A DNA stretch of 39,363 nucleotides from Bacteroides sp. (GTDB lineage Bacteria; Bacteroidota; Bacteroidia; Bacteroidales; Bacteroidaceae). Shown here piece by piece: positions 18,654 to 28,506 of this stretch. Position 1 is the stretch's first letter, and every line of letters begins with the position of its first letter. The position numbers and the translations under genes were made by a program. A model generated the notes under the pieces. That model did no database searches, had not been told where the DNA came from, and saw only the letters and a program-made list of their open reading frames with translations. The DNA lies in the NCBI GenBank assembly GCA_021203515.1, contig JAJQAY010000021.1, forward strand, positions 1 through 39,363, in the 5' to 3' direction.

Positions 18654-20241
18654 ATGGATATAAAATATATAGAGCCCACAGCTTTGCATGACGAGATGCT
18701 ACGTCTGCGGCAAGAAGAACAAATGGACTTTCTGGAGTGCCTCACCGGCATGGATTGGGAGAGCCTGCCGAAGGAGATGCGCCGGAGTTAGCCCGAGGGC
18801 TGGGTGTTGTCTACCAACTGGAGTCCACCGTCACCGGCAAACGGATTACTGTTCGCACCGCTACCCTCAACCGGGAGCACCCCGAGCTTCCTTCCGTCTG
18901 CGACATATGGAAGGCTGCCGACTTCAACGAGCGCGAGGTGTACGACTTCTACGGCATCACCTTCATCGGCCATCCCGATATGCGACGCCTTTATCTGCGT
19001 AATGACTGGGTGGGTTATCCGATGCGGAAAAATGACGACCCGGAAGGACAGAACCCGCTACGCATGGACAACGAGGAGACGGTGGACACCACTACCGAAC
19101 TGGAACTCAATCCGGACGGAACCGTCAAGAACAAGGAACTAAAGCTTTTCGGTGACGACGAATATGTAGTGAATATCGGCCCCAGCATCCTGCCACCCAC
19201 GGTGTGATGCGTTTCCGCGTATCATTGGAAGGCGAAACCATCGAAAAGATCGATGCCAACTGCGGATATATCCACCGGGGCATAGAGAAGATGTGCGAAA
19301 ACCTCACCTATCCGCAAACACTGGCGCTGACCGACCGTCTGGACTATCTGGATGCTCACCAGAACTGCCATGCCCTGTGCATGTGCATTGAGAAGGCAAT
19401 GGGCGTGGAAGTGAGCGAACGTGTGTAATACATCCGTACCATCATGGACGAGTTGCAGCGCATCGACTCCCACTTGCTGTTCTACTCCTGCCTGGCTATG
19501 GACCTCAGCGCACTGACCGCTTTCTTCTACGGTTTCCGCGACCGCGAAAAGATTTTGGATATCTTTGAAAAAACCTGCGGCGGACGCCTCATCATGAACT
19601 ACAACACGATTGGCGGTGTGCAGGCCGACCTTGCTCCCGACTTCCAGAAGCAAGTGAAAGAGTTCATCCCCTACCTGCGCGGCATCCTGCACGAATATCA
19701 TGAGGTATTCACAGGCAACATCATCGCGCAAGAACGTCTGAAAGGCGTAGGCGTACTTTCGCGCGAAGACGCTATCAGCTTTGGAGCTACCGGCGGAACA
19801 GGCCGTGCCAGCGGTTGGGCGTGCGATGTGCGCAAGCGGATGCCTTATAGTGTATATAGTAAGGTAGACTTCAAAGAGATTGTCCGCACCGAAGGCGACT
19901 CATGGGCACGCTACCTTGTCCGCATGGATGAAATTCTGGAGAGCCTGAACATTATCGAGCAACTGATAGACAACATTCCCGAAGGGCCGTATCAGGAGAA
20001 GATGAAACCGATTATCCGCGTACCGGAAGGTACTTATTATGCTGCCATGGAAGGCAGCCGCGGTGAGTTCGGCGTATTTCTGGAAAGCCACGGTGACAAG
20101 ATGCCCTACCGTCTGCACTTCCGCAGCACCGGACTGCCGCTGGTATCGGTAGTAGATACCATCTCACGCGGTGCGAAGATTGCCGACCTTATCGCCATTG
20201 GCGGAACGCTGGATTATGTGGTGCCGGATATTGATAGGTAA
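18654..20241 (+). pseudogene. nuoCD: NADH-quinone oxidoreductase subunit C/D fusion, three lesions
   Basis: Repaired, this is a 529-residue NuoCD fusion of the peripheral arm. NuoC part: WKAADFNEREVYDFYGITFIGHPDMRRLYLRNDWVGYPMRK. NuoD part: NIGPQHPATHGVMRF, NCGYIHRGIEKM and, near the end, IGGTLDYVVPDIDR. The lesions are as follows. GGG at 18757-18759 where four G's give GMDWGEPAEG (-1). C4 at 19180-19183 where five give NIGPQHPATHG (-1). TAA at 19426-19428 where ERVQYIRTIMDEL is expected (fits CAA to TAA). Start ATG 18654 (MDIKYIEPTALHDEM) was chosen from the frame upstream of the first lesion. Three independent breaks in one gene make a working protein from this sequence very unlikely. Confidence 0.88.
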
Positions 20242-20247
20242 AATAAC

Positions 20248-20317
20248 GATTAACGATTAGTGATTAGTGATTAGCAAGGTCGCTAATCACTAATCACTAA
20301 CAACTAATAACTAAATA
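20248..20317. repeat. Heptamer hairpin element between nuoCD and nuoH
   Basis: The left arm is built on TTAGTGA heptamers (20248-20274) and the right arm on TCACTAA (20283-20317), around a short CAAGGTCG loop. It ends 2 bases before the nuoH GTG. Confidence 0.85.
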
Positions 20318-20319
20318 AC

Positions 20320-21396
20320 GTGTTTGACTTTAGTATAGTAACCAACTGGATACACCAGACATTGACTTCCCTCATGCCGGAAGGTCTGGCCATATTCCTC
20401 GAATGTGTAGTGATAGGGGTATGCATCATTCTGATGTATGCCGTGCTTGCCATTATCCTGATATACATGGAACGCAAGATATGCGCCTTCTTCCAGTGCC
20501 GCCTCGGCCCGATGCGCGTAGGTAAGTGGGGATTGCTCCAAGTGCCCTGCGACGTCATCAAGATGCTGACAAAGGAAATCATCGACTTGAAATTCTCCGA
20601 CCGGTTCCTTTATTATCTGGCGCCGTTCATGGTGATTATCGCCTCGTTCCTGACGTTCGCCTGCCTGCCCGTCAGTAAAGGGCTGGAAGTGCTGGATTTC
20701 AATGTAGGCGTATTCTTCCTGCTGGCGGCATCAAGCATCGGCGTAGTAGGTATCCTGCTTGCCGGATGAAGTTCCAACAATAAGTTCTCGTTGATTGGTA
20801 CCATGCGAAGCGGTGCGCAAATCATCAGTTACGAATTGTCTTGCGGACTGAGTATCCTAACGATGGTGGTGCTGATGGGAACCATGCAGCTCTCCGAAAT
20901 CGTGGCCGGACAGGCTGACGGGTGGTTCATCTTCAAGGGACATATCCCGGCGGTAATCGCTTTCATCATTTACCTGATTGCAGGAAACGCAGAAACCAAT
21001 CGCGGTCCTTTCGACTTGCCGGAAGCGGAAAGTGAGTTGACAGCCGGTTATCATACGGAATACTCCGGCATGGGCTTCGGCTTCTTCTACCTGGCAGAGT
21101 ATCTGAACTTGTTCATCGTAGCCGCCGTCACCGCCACTATCTTCCTGGGCGGATGGATGCCGTTTCATATTGTAGGCCTGGACGGATTTAATGCTTTGAT
21201 GGATTACATTCCGGGGTTTATCTGGTTCTTCGGCAAGGCATTCTTCGTGGTATTCCTGCTGATGTGGATTAAGTGGACATTCCCACGTCTGCGTATCGAC
21301 CAAATCCTGAATTTGGAATGGAAATATCTGGTACCTATCTCTATGGTTAACCTGATATTGATGGTACTGATTGTTGTATTTAAACTGCACTTCTAA
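20320..21396 (+). pseudogene. nuoH: NADH-quinone oxidoreductase subunit H, premature stop
   Basis: A membrane subunit that lines the quinone channel of complex I. The GTG start gives MFDFSIVTNWIHQ, and eight or so helices follow. Conserved blocks are ERKICAFFQCRLGPMRVGKWGLLQ, the segment [46 protein letters not shown], and [13 protein letters not shown]. At codon 150 (20767-20769) a TGA replaces the near-invariant Trp of the GWSSNNKYSLLGAMR motif (TGG to TGA). The frame is otherwise open over 358 codons. As written, the product would be a 149-residue fragment. TGA is an ordinary stop elsewhere in this window (nuoB, nuoJ), so recoding to Trp is unlikely. Confidence 0.9.
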
Positions 21397-21411
21397 CCGG
21401 CGTAGCGCCGG
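21397..21411. repeat. Small hairpin after nuoH
   Basis: CCGGCG and CGCCGG pair around TAG immediately after the nuoH stop. No T-run follows. It occupies part of the 63-base gap before nuoI. Confidence 0.45.
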
Positions 21412-21459
21412 AGCAAAGTTTCCCTGCGGAGATAAAGAAACAATGAAATAATAAAAGCG

Positions 21460-21936
21460 ATGAAAGATAAAAACGAAACATATAGTTATATCGGCAGTAT
21501 CTTGCATGGCGTCAGTTCCTTGCTGACGGGTATGAAAACCACCATGACCGTCTTCTGGCGCAAGAAGACTACCGAGTAATATCCGGAGAACCGTGCGACG
21601 CTGACACTCTCCAACCGTTTTCGCGGTACGTTGGTGATGCCGCACAACGAACAGAACGAGCATCATTGCATCGCATGCGGCCTGTGCCAGATGGCTTGTC
21701 CCAACGACACGATACGCGTAGTCAGCGAAACGATAGAGACGGAGGACGGCAAGAAAAAGAAGATATTGGCAAAGTACGAATACGGCCTCGGTTCGTGCAT
21801 GTTCTGCCAGCTTTGTGTGAATGCTTGTCCGCACGACGCCATTACGTTCGGCCAAGACTTCGAACATGCCGTATTCGACCGTACGAAGCTGGTAAAGACG
21901 CTGAACCGTCCGGGTAGCCGGGTAATAAAGAAATGA
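21460..21936 (+). pseudogene. nuoI: NADH-quinone oxidoreductase subunit I, premature stop
   Basis: A ferredoxin-like subunit of the peripheral arm with two [4Fe-4S] clusters. The start is MKDKNETYSYIGSI. The frame is open over 158 codons except TAA at 21577-21579 (codon 40), where TEQYPENR is expected (fits CAA to TAA). Downstream are both cluster motifs, CIACGLCQMACP and CMFCQLCVNACP, and the normal end RPGSRVIKK. A product starting from a later GTG or ATG would keep both clusters but lose the N-terminal helix. The end overlaps a hairpin element by three bases. Confidence 0.88.
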
Positions 21937-22020
21937 TTAACGGTTAGTGATGAGTGATTAGCTCCCTGCGACATGATAGCGCAGCCTGTGTTTATCACTA
22001 ATCACTAAACACTAAACATT
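21934..22020. repeat. Heptamer hairpin element between nuoI and nuoJ
   Basis: TTAGTGA-type left arm (21934-21960) and TCACTAA-type right arm (21991-22020). The apex CTGCGACATGATAGCGCAG forms its own small stem (CTGCG/CGCAG). The element ends 9 bases before nuoJ. Confidence 0.85.
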
Positions 22021-22029
22021 AAGAACATC

Positions 22030-22542
22030 ATGGAAATTAATCTTGAAACAGTAGTATTCTACTTCCTCGCGGCTTTCATCACCGTGTTTTCCATTCTGAC
22101 GGTGAGTACCAGCCGCATGGTGCGCTCGGCTACTTACCTGCTGTTTGTACTCTTCGGTACGGCCGGCATCTACTTCCTGCTGGGCTATACGTTCCTCGGT
22201 TCCGTACAGATTATGGTGTATGCCGGCGGCATTGTCGTGCTCTATGTCTTCTCCATTCTGCTGACCAGTGGTGAAGGCGATGTCATTGCCAAACTGAAAC
22301 GCAGCCGGTTCCTTGCCGGACTGGGTACTACTGCGGGCGGAGCTGTCATTGTACTGTTTATCACGCTGAAACATAAGTTCATCGCTACTACAGACGTAGA
22401 GCCGTTGGAGGTCAATATCAAGACCATCGGATACCACATGCTGAGTGGCGATAAATACGGTTATCTGTTGCCTTTCGAAGCAGTCAGTATCTTGTTGCTG
22501 GCATGTATCGTGGGAGGATTGCTCATTGCCCGTAAGCGATGA
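22030..22542 (+). CDS. nuoJ: NADH-quinone oxidoreductase subunit J
   Basis: A 170-residue membrane subunit with five hydrophobic segments. The conserved AATYLLFVLFGTAGIYFLLG-like block, here SATYLLFVLFGTAG, and the IMVYAGGIVVLYVFSILL segment (YAGGI is a NuoJ hallmark) identify it. The C-terminal helix ends IVGGLLIARKR. No lesion is seen. It is flanked on both sides by hairpin elements. Confidence 0.94.
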   Translation: MEINLETVVFYFLAAFITVFSILTVSTSRMVRSATYLLFVLFGTAGIYFLLGYTFLGSVQIMVYAGGIVVLYVFSILLTSGEGDVIAKLKRSRFLAGLGTTAGGAVIVLFITLKHKFIATTDVEPLEVNIKTIGYHMLSGDKYGYLLPFEAVSILLLACIVGGLLIARKR

Positions 22543-22544
22543 TA

Positions 22545-22650
22545 AGATTTTAGATTTATGATTTCAGGTTTCAATGCTGCGCGGTGCGATAAGCATACAT
22601 CTGAAATCATACATCTGAAATCTAAATTCTAAAATCATAAATCATAAATC
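22545..22650. repeat. Hairpin element between nuoJ and nuoK
   Basis: The left arm GATTTTAGATTTATGATTTC pairs with repeated AAATCAT/CTGAAATC units on the right. The apex ATGCTGCGCGGTGCGATAAG is a variant of the common GCGCAGC core in inverse orientation. It begins 2 bases after the nuoJ stop and ends 2 bases before nuoK. Confidence 0.75.
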
Positions 22651-22652
22651 AC

Positions 22653-22961
22653 ATGATTCACATGGAATATTATCTGATAGTTTCGGCTATCATGTTCTTC
22701 GCCGGCATCTACGGGTTCTTCACCCGCCGCAATACGTTGGCAATATTGATTTCAATCGAGTTGATACTGAACGCTACGGACATCAACTTTGCCGTGTTCA
22801 ACCGTTTTCTGTTTCCCGGCGGACTGGAAGGATATTTCTTCTCGCTGTTCTCTATCGCTATCTCGGCAGCAGAAACAGCAGTGGCTATTGCTATCATGAT
22901 TAACATCTACCGCAATATCCGCAGCATCCAGGTAAACAAACTGAATGAGATGAAATGGTGA
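22653..22961 (+). CDS. nuoK: NADH-quinone oxidoreductase subunit K
   Basis: A 102-residue subunit with three membrane helices, the multi-subunit antiporter-like MrpC homologue of complex I. It carries the NuoK blocks GIYGFFTRRNTLAILISIELILNATDINF, with the conserved membrane glutamate in ISIEL, and SIAISAAETAVAIAI with a second membrane glutamate. The start could be ATG 22653 or 22662. The first leaves 2 bases after the hairpin element. Intact. Confidence 0.95.
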   Translation: MIHMEYYLIVSAIMFFAGIYGFFTRRNTLAILISIELILNATDINFAVFNRFLFPGGLEGYFFSLFSIAISAAETAVAIAIMINIYRNIRSIQVNKLNEMKW

Positions 22962-22965
22962 TAAA

Positions 22966-23053
22966 TTAAGTATTAATTATTAGGCATTAGGCATTAACCA
23001 TGCGGCATCATAGCGCAGCTTTAATACCTAATACCTAAAACCTAATAACTAAA
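22966..23053. repeat. Heptamer hairpin element between nuoK and nuoL
   Basis: The left arm carries TTAGGCA heptamers (22966-22997) and the right arm TACCTAA heptamers (23020-23053), which pair with one G-U-type mismatch per unit. The apex GCGGCATCATAGCGCAGC is the common core. It ends 3 bases before nuoL. Confidence 0.85.
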
Positions 23054-23056
23054 GTA

Positions 23057-24994
23057 ATGGAATATACAATTCTAATCCTTCTTCTTCCTTTCCTCTCCTT
23101 CCTGACCTTGGGACTGGGAGGTAAGTGGATGTCGCATCGTACGGCCGGCCTCATCGGCACCGCAGTGTTGGGCACGGTGACGGCACTCTCCTACCTCACC
23201 GCAGTGCTATACTTCGGTGCTCCCCGACTGGCGGACGGAACGTTGGCCACACTGATGCCCTACAACTTCACGTGGCTACCTTTTACATTCAACCTCAGCA
23301 TCGACCTGGGCATCTTGCTCGACCCTATATCCGTGATGATGCTGATTGTCATAAGTACCGTTTCGTTCATGGTACACGTCTACTCCTTCGGCTATATGAA
23401 AGGTGAGCGGGGTTTCCAGCGCTATTACGCTTTCCTCTCGCTGTTCACCATGTCCATGCTCGGGCTGGTGGTGGCAACCAATATCTTCCAGATGTATCTC
23501 TTCTGGGAGCTGGTGGGCGTATCCTCTTACCTGCTGATTGGCTTCTACTACACGAAGCCTGCAGTCATAGCCGCCTCGAAGAAAGCGTTTATCGTCACTC
23601 GCTTTGCCGATTTTGGCTTCCTGATTGGTATCCTCATTTATGGTTACTATGCCGGTACGTACACCTTCCATCCCGATGAAATGGCGATGCTGACAGGTGG
23701 TGCCGCCATGATACCGTTGGCGTTGGGGCTGATGTTCGTGGGTGGTGCCGGAAAGAGCGCCATGTTCCCGCTGCACATCTGGCTGCCCGATGCCATGGAA
23801 GGCCCTACTCCGGTCAGCGCACTGATACATGCTGCTACGATGGTAGTGGCAGGTGTATATCTGGTGGCACGCATGTTCCCGCTGTTCATTGATTATGCGC
23901 CGCAGGTGCTGCACATCGTGGCTTATGTTGGTGCATTCACGGCTTTCTATGCCGCCAGCGTGGCTTGCGTACAGAGCGATATCAAGCGTGTGCTTGCTTT
24001 CTCCACCATTTCGCAGATAGGCTTTATGATGGTGGCGCTCGGTGTATGTACTTCCGCCAATCCGCATGAAGGCGGACTGGGATATATGGCAAATATGTTC
24101 CACCTGTTTACGCACGCCATGTTCAAGGCGCTGTTGTTCCTCGGTGCAGGCAGCATCATCCATGCGGTGCACAGTAATGAGATGTCCGCCATGGGTGGCT
24201 TACGCAAATATATGCCTGTCACGCACATCACTTTCCTGATTGCCTGCCTTGCCATTTCCGGTATCCCTCCCTTCTCCGGTTTCTTCTCCAAAGACGAGAT
24301 ACTGACGGCATGCTTCCAGTTCAGCCCCATAATGGGTTGGATTATGACGGTGATTGCGGCAATGACGGCATTCTACATGTTCCGCCTCTACTACGGTATA
24401 TTCTGGAGTAGTGATAAGCGGTTAGTGATTAGTGATAAGCAAGCATAACCGGTTACTAATCACTCATCACTAAACACTAATCACTCATCTCCTCACGAGT
24501 CTCCGCTGACGATGACTATCCCGTTAATGTTCCTCGCCCTGGTAACCGTCGTTGCCGGTTTCATCCCCTTCGGATATTTCATCAGCTCGAACGGTGAATC
24601 CTACAACATCCACCTCGACTGGGGAGTAGCCGGAACAAGCATTGCCATAGCCGTTCTTTCTATCGCCATCGCCACCTGGATGTACGCACGCAGCAAGCAG
24701 CCTGTCGCCAATGCGCTTGCCCGCCGCTTCCGCGGACTATGGACAGCCGCTTACCACCGCTTCTATATCGACGAGATTTATCAATTCGTCACCCACCGCA
24801 TCATCTTCGGCTGCATCAGCCGCCCCATTGCGTGGTGGGACCGTCATGTGGTAGACGGCTTCTTCAACCTCCTTGCCTGGAGCGCCAATGTCACGAGTGA
24901 CGAGATACGCGGTCTGCAAAGCGGACACATCCAACAATATACATTCGTATTCCTGTTGGGTACGTTAGCATTGATACTGTTACTGTTGCTCTAA
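23057..24994 (+). pseudogene. nuoL: NADH-quinone oxidoreductase subunit L, interrupted by a hairpin element
   Basis: A proton-pumping antiporter-like subunit, about 645 codons in one frame. Conserved blocks: VHVYSFGYMKGERGFQRYY, FWELVGVSSYLLIGFYY, LHIWLPDAMEGPTPVSALIHAATMVVAGVYLVAR, and FSTISQIGFM. After FYMFRLYYGIFW a heptamer hairpin element (about 24410-24488) has entered in frame. It encodes SSDKRLVISDKQA, then TAA at 24446-24448 in its apex, then PVTNHSSLNTNHS before the native PHESPLTMTIPL. The C-terminal part with the long lateral helix follows intact to 24994. As written, the product stops at residue 463, losing the last helices and the lateral arm. If the TAA were a sense codon, the element would be a 25-30 residue insertion. 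Confidence 0.88.
24410..24488. repeat. Heptamer hairpin element inside nuoL
   Basis: TTAGTGA-type left arm (24410-24439) and TCACTAA-type right arm (24453-24488) around the loop CAAGCATAACCGG. The arms are the same type as between nuoCD-nuoH and nuoI-nuoJ. It is placed in frame so that both arms are open and only the loop holds a stop. Confidence 0.85.
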
Positions 24995-25024
24995 ATAGTA
25001 GTTATTATTATAAACGAAAGCTAT

Positions 25025-25166
25025 CTCAATTCCCCTCCTCCCCAGAGGAGGGGTGCCTGAAAGGCGGGGTGGTAGGAAAGAAAGAAATACATTATTAAAA
25101 AGGTAAGTTTCCTACCTACCACCCCCCTGCGGGGTACTCCTCCTCCCTGGAGGAGGAGAGTTGAGA
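25025..25166. repeat. GC-rich inverted repeat between nuoL and nuoM
   Basis: The left arm (25025-25079) contains CCCCTCCTCCCCAGAGGAGG and GGCGGGGTGGTAGG. The right arm (25107-25166) contains CCTACCTACCACCCCCCTGC and CTCCTCCCTGGAGGAGGAG. Each arm also folds on itself. It fills most of the 203-base gap and is a different family from the heptamer elements, although the right arm ends in GAGTTGAGA. The last 30 bases before nuoM are an AT-rich leader. Confidence 0.75.
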
Positions 25167-25197
25167 ATGTCAGTAAATATAAAACAATTATAATGAT

Positions 25198-26679
25198 ATG
25201 AATATACTTTCAATCTTTGTTCTCATCCCCTTGCTGATGCTGCTGGGCCTCTGGCTCAGCCGGAACATCGCGCAGATACGTGCGGTGATGTTGGTTGGCG
25301 CTTCAGCATTGCTTGTGTCGGCAGTCGGACTGACAATCGCCTACCTGCAAGCCCGCTACGGCGGTGCTACGGACGATATGTTGTTTCGTGCCAGCGTAGC
25401 CTGGTATCCGGCGCTCCACATCCAGTATTCCGTCGGAGTAGACGGTATCTCGGTAGCCATGTTACTGCTTTCGGCAGTCATCGTCTTCACCGGAACATTC
25501 GCCTCCTGGCGTCTGCAACCCCTGACGAAAGAGTATTTCCTATGGTTCACCCTACTCTCATTGGGCGTCTTCGGCTTCTTTATCTCTACAGACCTGTTCA
25601 CCATGTTCATGTTCTACGAGGTGGCGCTTATCCCGATGTACCTGCTGATTGGCGTATGGGGTTCGGGCCGCAAAGAATATGCCGCCATGAAGCTGACGTT
25701 GATGCTGATGGGCGGTTCCGCCTTCCTGCTCATCGGCATCCTGGGTATCTACTTCGGTAGCGGCGGTACAACGATGAACCTGCTTGAAATAGCCCAACTG
25801 CACAATATCCCTATCGAGCAGCAACGCATCTGGTTCCCGCTCACTTTCCTCGGTTTCGGCGTACTGGGCGCTCTGTTCCCGTTCCATACATGGAGTCCCG
25901 ACGGTCACGCATCCGCACCGACCGCCGTATCCATGCTCCATGCCGGCGTACTGATGAAACTTGGCGGCTACGGCTGTTTCCGCATCGCCATGTACCTGAT
26001 GCCCGAAGCCGCACAGGAACTTGGCTGGATATTCCTGATACTTACCGGCATCTCCGTCGTTTACGGCGCTTTCTCCGCTTGCGTACAGACGGACTTGAAA
26101 TACATCAACGCCTATTCTTCCGTGTCCCACTGCGGTCTGGTGCTCTTCGCTATCCTGATGATGAACCAAACCGCCTGCACGGGTGCTGTACTGCAAATGC
26201 TTTCACACGGATTGATGACCGCCCTCTTCTTCGCCCTCATCGGCATGATTTACGGACGTACCCATACACGCGACATCCGCGAACTCTCCGGATTGATGAA
26301 GATAATGCCTTTCCTCTCCGTATGCTACGTGATTGCCGGTTTGGCAAATCTCGGGCTACCGGGACTTAGCGGCTTCATGGCGGAAATGACTATCTTCAAC
26401 GGTGCTTTCCAGTATCCCGATACCTTCCACCGTGCGTGGACGATTATCGCTTATTGCAGTATCGTGATTACCGCCGTCTACATCCTGCGTGTAGTCGGCA
26501 AAATCCTCTACGGCACCTGCACCAACCAGCATCATCTTGCACTGACCGATGCCACCTGGGACGAACGTACCGCCGTCATCATCCTCATCGCCTGCGTTGC
26601 CGGACTCGGCCTCGCCCACTTGTGGATAAGCAATATGATTAGTGGCAGTGTCTTACCCATAGTCAGCATTTTCCAGTAA
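25198..26679 (+). CDS. nuoM: NADH-quinone oxidoreductase subunit M
   Basis: A 493-residue antiporter-like membrane subunit with about 14 hydrophobic segments. Conserved features are VDGISVAMLLLSAVIVF, FYEVALIPMYLLIGVWGS with the membrane glutamate, LFPFHTWSPDGHASAPTAVSMLHAGVLMKLGGYG, and KYINAYSSVSHCGLVLF. No frame lesion is seen. The start is ATG 25198 (MNILSIFVLIPLLM). Confidence 0.95.
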   Translation: MNILSIFVLIPLLMLLGLWLSRNIAQIRAVMLVGASALLVSAVGLTIAYLQARYGGATDDMLFRASVAWYPALHIQYSVGVDGISVAMLLLSAVIVFTGTFASWRLQPLTKEYFLWFTLLSLGVFGFFISTDLFTMFMFYEVALIPMYLLIGVWGSGRKEYAAMKLTLMLMGGSAFLLIGILGIYFGSGGTTMNLLEIAQLHNIPIEQQRIWFPLTFLGFGVLGALFPFHTWSPDGHASAPTAVSMLHAGVLMKLGGYGCFRIAMYLMPEAAQELGWIFLILTGISVVYGAFSACVQTDLKYINAYSSVSHCGLVLFAILMMNQTACTGAVLQMLSHGLMTALFFALIGMIYGRTHTRDIRELSGLMKIMPFLSVCYVIAGLANLGLPGLSGFMAEMTIFNGAFQYPDTFHRAWTIIAYCSIVITAVYILRVVGKILYGTCTNQHHLALTDATWDERTAVIILIACVAGLGLAHLWISNMISGSVLPIVSIFQ

Positions 26680-26694
26680 GCCGCCTGTCAACAA

Positions 26695-26721
26695 ATAACT
26701 CATAACTTATAACTCATAACT
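26695..26721. repeat. Single heptamer arm between nuoM and nuoN
   Basis: About four tandem ATAACTC/ATAACTT heptamers without a partner arm. It ends 8 bases before the nuoN ATG. It looks like a solitary right arm of the hairpin family. Confidence 0.65.
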
Positions 26722-26729
26722 GAAATAGC

Positions 26730-28166
26730 ATGGATTACTCCCAATTCCTCCTACTGAAAGAAGAGCTGTCGCTGATAGTTGTCATCCTCATCCTCTTCAT
26801 TGCCGACTTATTCATGAGTCCGGATGCGCACAAGAATGACGGAAAGCCGGTGTTGAACACAATGCTGCCCATCGTCCTGCTTGCCATCCACACGCTCATC
26901 ACCATCGTTCCCGGTCCGGTGGAAGATGCTTTCGGCGGCATGTATCACAACACGCCGATACAGAGCATCGTCAAGTCCGTCCTCAGCGTAGGTACGCTCA
27001 TCGTATTCCTAATGGCACACGAATGGATGCGCCGCCCCGACACCGCCCTCAAGCAAGGCGAGTTCTACATACTGACGCTCTCCACGCTGCTGGGCATGTA
27101 CTTCATGATTTCTGCCGGCCACTTCCTGATGTTCTTCATCGGGCTGGAAACCGCCAGCATCCCGATGGCAGCGCTTGTTGCTTTCGATAAATACCGCCAC
27201 CACTCTGCCGAGGCCGGTGCCAAATACATCCTTACCGCACTCTTTTCGAGCGGCTTGCTGCTTTATGGCATTTCCCTGATTTACGGCACGGTGGGCACGC
27301 TCTATTTTGCCGACATCCCGGCACGCCTGGAAGACAATCCCTTGCAGATAATGGCGTTCGTCTTCTTCTCCGGCATGGGTTTCAAGATTTCGCTCGTACC
27401 CTTCCACCTGTGGACGGCAGACGTTTACGAAGGCGCACCGAGCACGGTGACAGCCTATCTGAGCGTTATCTCCAAAGATTCGGCCGCCTTCGTGCTGATG
27501 ACTATCCTCTATAAAGTATTCGCCCCGATGGTGGTGCAATGGCAGGAAGCTCTTTATTGGGTGACAATTGCCTCCATCACGCTTGCCAACTTGTTTGCCC
27601 TGCGTCAGGAAAACCTGAAACGACTGATGGCATTCTCCAGTATCTCGCAAGCCGGATACCTTATGCTGGGGGTTATCAGCGGAACATCACAAGGTATGGC
27701 GTCACTGGTGTATTACGTACTGATTTACCTGTTTGCCAACCTTGCCGTATTTACCGTTATCACCATTGTGGCGTTGCATGCCCATAAGTTTACGCTGGAA
27801 GAATACAACGGGCTGTACAGCACCAACCCCAAACTGGCTTTCCTCATGACACTCGCACTGTTCTCTCTGGCAGGCATCCCGCCCTTTGCAGGCTTCTTCT
27901 CGAAGTTCTCCATCTTTGCGGCGGCCTTTCAAAGTGGGTTCCACTTGTTGGTGTTCATCGCATTGGTCAACACGGTACTGTCACTCTACTATTATCTGAA
28001 AATTGTAAAAGCAATGTACATCAATAAGAGTGACGAGCCGATTGCGCCCTTCCGCAGCGACAACTACACGCGTGCCAGCCTCGTCATCTGTACGCTGGGT
28101 ATCGTGGTGCTGAGTATTGCCAGTGTGGTATATCAGTCTATCGACAAATTCTCGTTCGGGCTATAA
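26730..28166 (+). CDS. nuoN: NADH-quinone oxidoreductase subunit N
   Basis: A 478-residue antiporter-like membrane subunit and the last gene of the operon. It shows [30 protein letters not shown] with the conserved glutamate, [32 protein letters not shown], and [17 protein letters not shown]. It is intact and ends [10 protein letters not shown] terminator follows about 34 bases later. NuoE, F and G are absent from the operon, so the NADH-oxidising module is missing, as is usual in Bacteroides. Confidence 0.95.
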   Translation: MDYSQFLLLKEELSLIVVILILFIADLFMSPDAHKNDGKPVLNTMLPIVLLAIHTLITIVPGPVEDAFGGMYHNTPIQSIVKSVLSVGTLIVFLMAHEWMRRPDTALKQGEFYILTLSTLLGMYFMISAGHFLMFFIGLETASIPMAALVAFDKYRHHSAEAGAKYILTALFSSGLLLYGISLIYGTVGTLYFADIPARLEDNPLQIMAFVFFSGMGFKISLVPFHLWTADVYEGAPSTVTAYLSVISKDSAAFVLMTILYKVFAPMVVQWQEALYWVTIASITLANLFALRQENLKRLMAFSSISQAGYLMLGVISGTSQGMASLVYYVLIYLFANLAVFTVITIVALHAHKFTLEEYNGLYSTNPKLAFLMTLALFSLAGIPPFAGFFSKFSIFAAAFQSGFHLLVFIALVNTVLSLYYYLKIVKAMYINKSDEPIAPFRSDNYTRASLVICTLGIVVLSIASVVYQSIDKFSFGL

Positions 28167-28199
28167 ATAGAATAACCCGCCTATCTCTACATAAGTAAG

Positions 28200-28240
28200 A
28201 AGAAGTGCACTCTTTCTGATAAGGGTGCGCTTCTTGTTTC
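28200..28240 (+). terminator. Terminator of the nuo operon
   Basis: AAGAAGTGCAC (28200-28210) pairs with GTGCGCTTCTT (28225-28235) with one wobble, followed by GTTTC. It lies 34 bases after the nuoN stop. Confidence 0.65.
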
Positions 28241-28289
28241 AATTCATCCCATAGTCTTATTAATCAAGTCCTTGCATTTACCGATATTT

Positions 28290-28465
28290 TTCTCAGGATG
28301 TAAAAGCATTTACCTCGTAGTGTAACGCCTTTTACCTCGTAGTATAACGGCCTTTACCTCGTAGTGTAAATGGAGTTACCACGAGTGGTAAACAAAATCA
28401 CCTCAGGGGTAAACGAAGTTCACCTCAGGGGTAAACGGAGCTCACACCAGGAGTAAACGGAGTTC
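28290..28465. repeat. Degenerate tandem array of eight 22-bp units
   Basis: Units start every 22 bases at 28290, 28312, 28334, 28356, 28378, 28400, 28422 and 28444. The early units read ACCTCGTAGTGTAACGCC and the later ones ACCTCAGGGGTAAACGAAG. All keep the frame ACCtC..nGTnTAAn. The array occupies most of the 340-base gap between nuoN and the AraC gene. No coding frame fits. Confidence 0.85.
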
Positions 28466-28506
28466 ACATCTTAGAAAACAGAATAAAGCTGGGAACTTTC
28501 AGTCTT

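Noticed and set aside
18654..24994. Stop codon reassignment to explain stops inside nuo genes
   Set aside because: TAA, TAG and TGA all occur inside genes, and all three also end intact genes here (trkH TGA, trkA TAG, dxs TGA, SDR TAA). Frameshifts lie in the same genes.
28290..28465. CRISPR array
   Set aside because: The period is 22 bp with no constant repeat plus unique spacers, the units drift gradually, and no cas genes are near.
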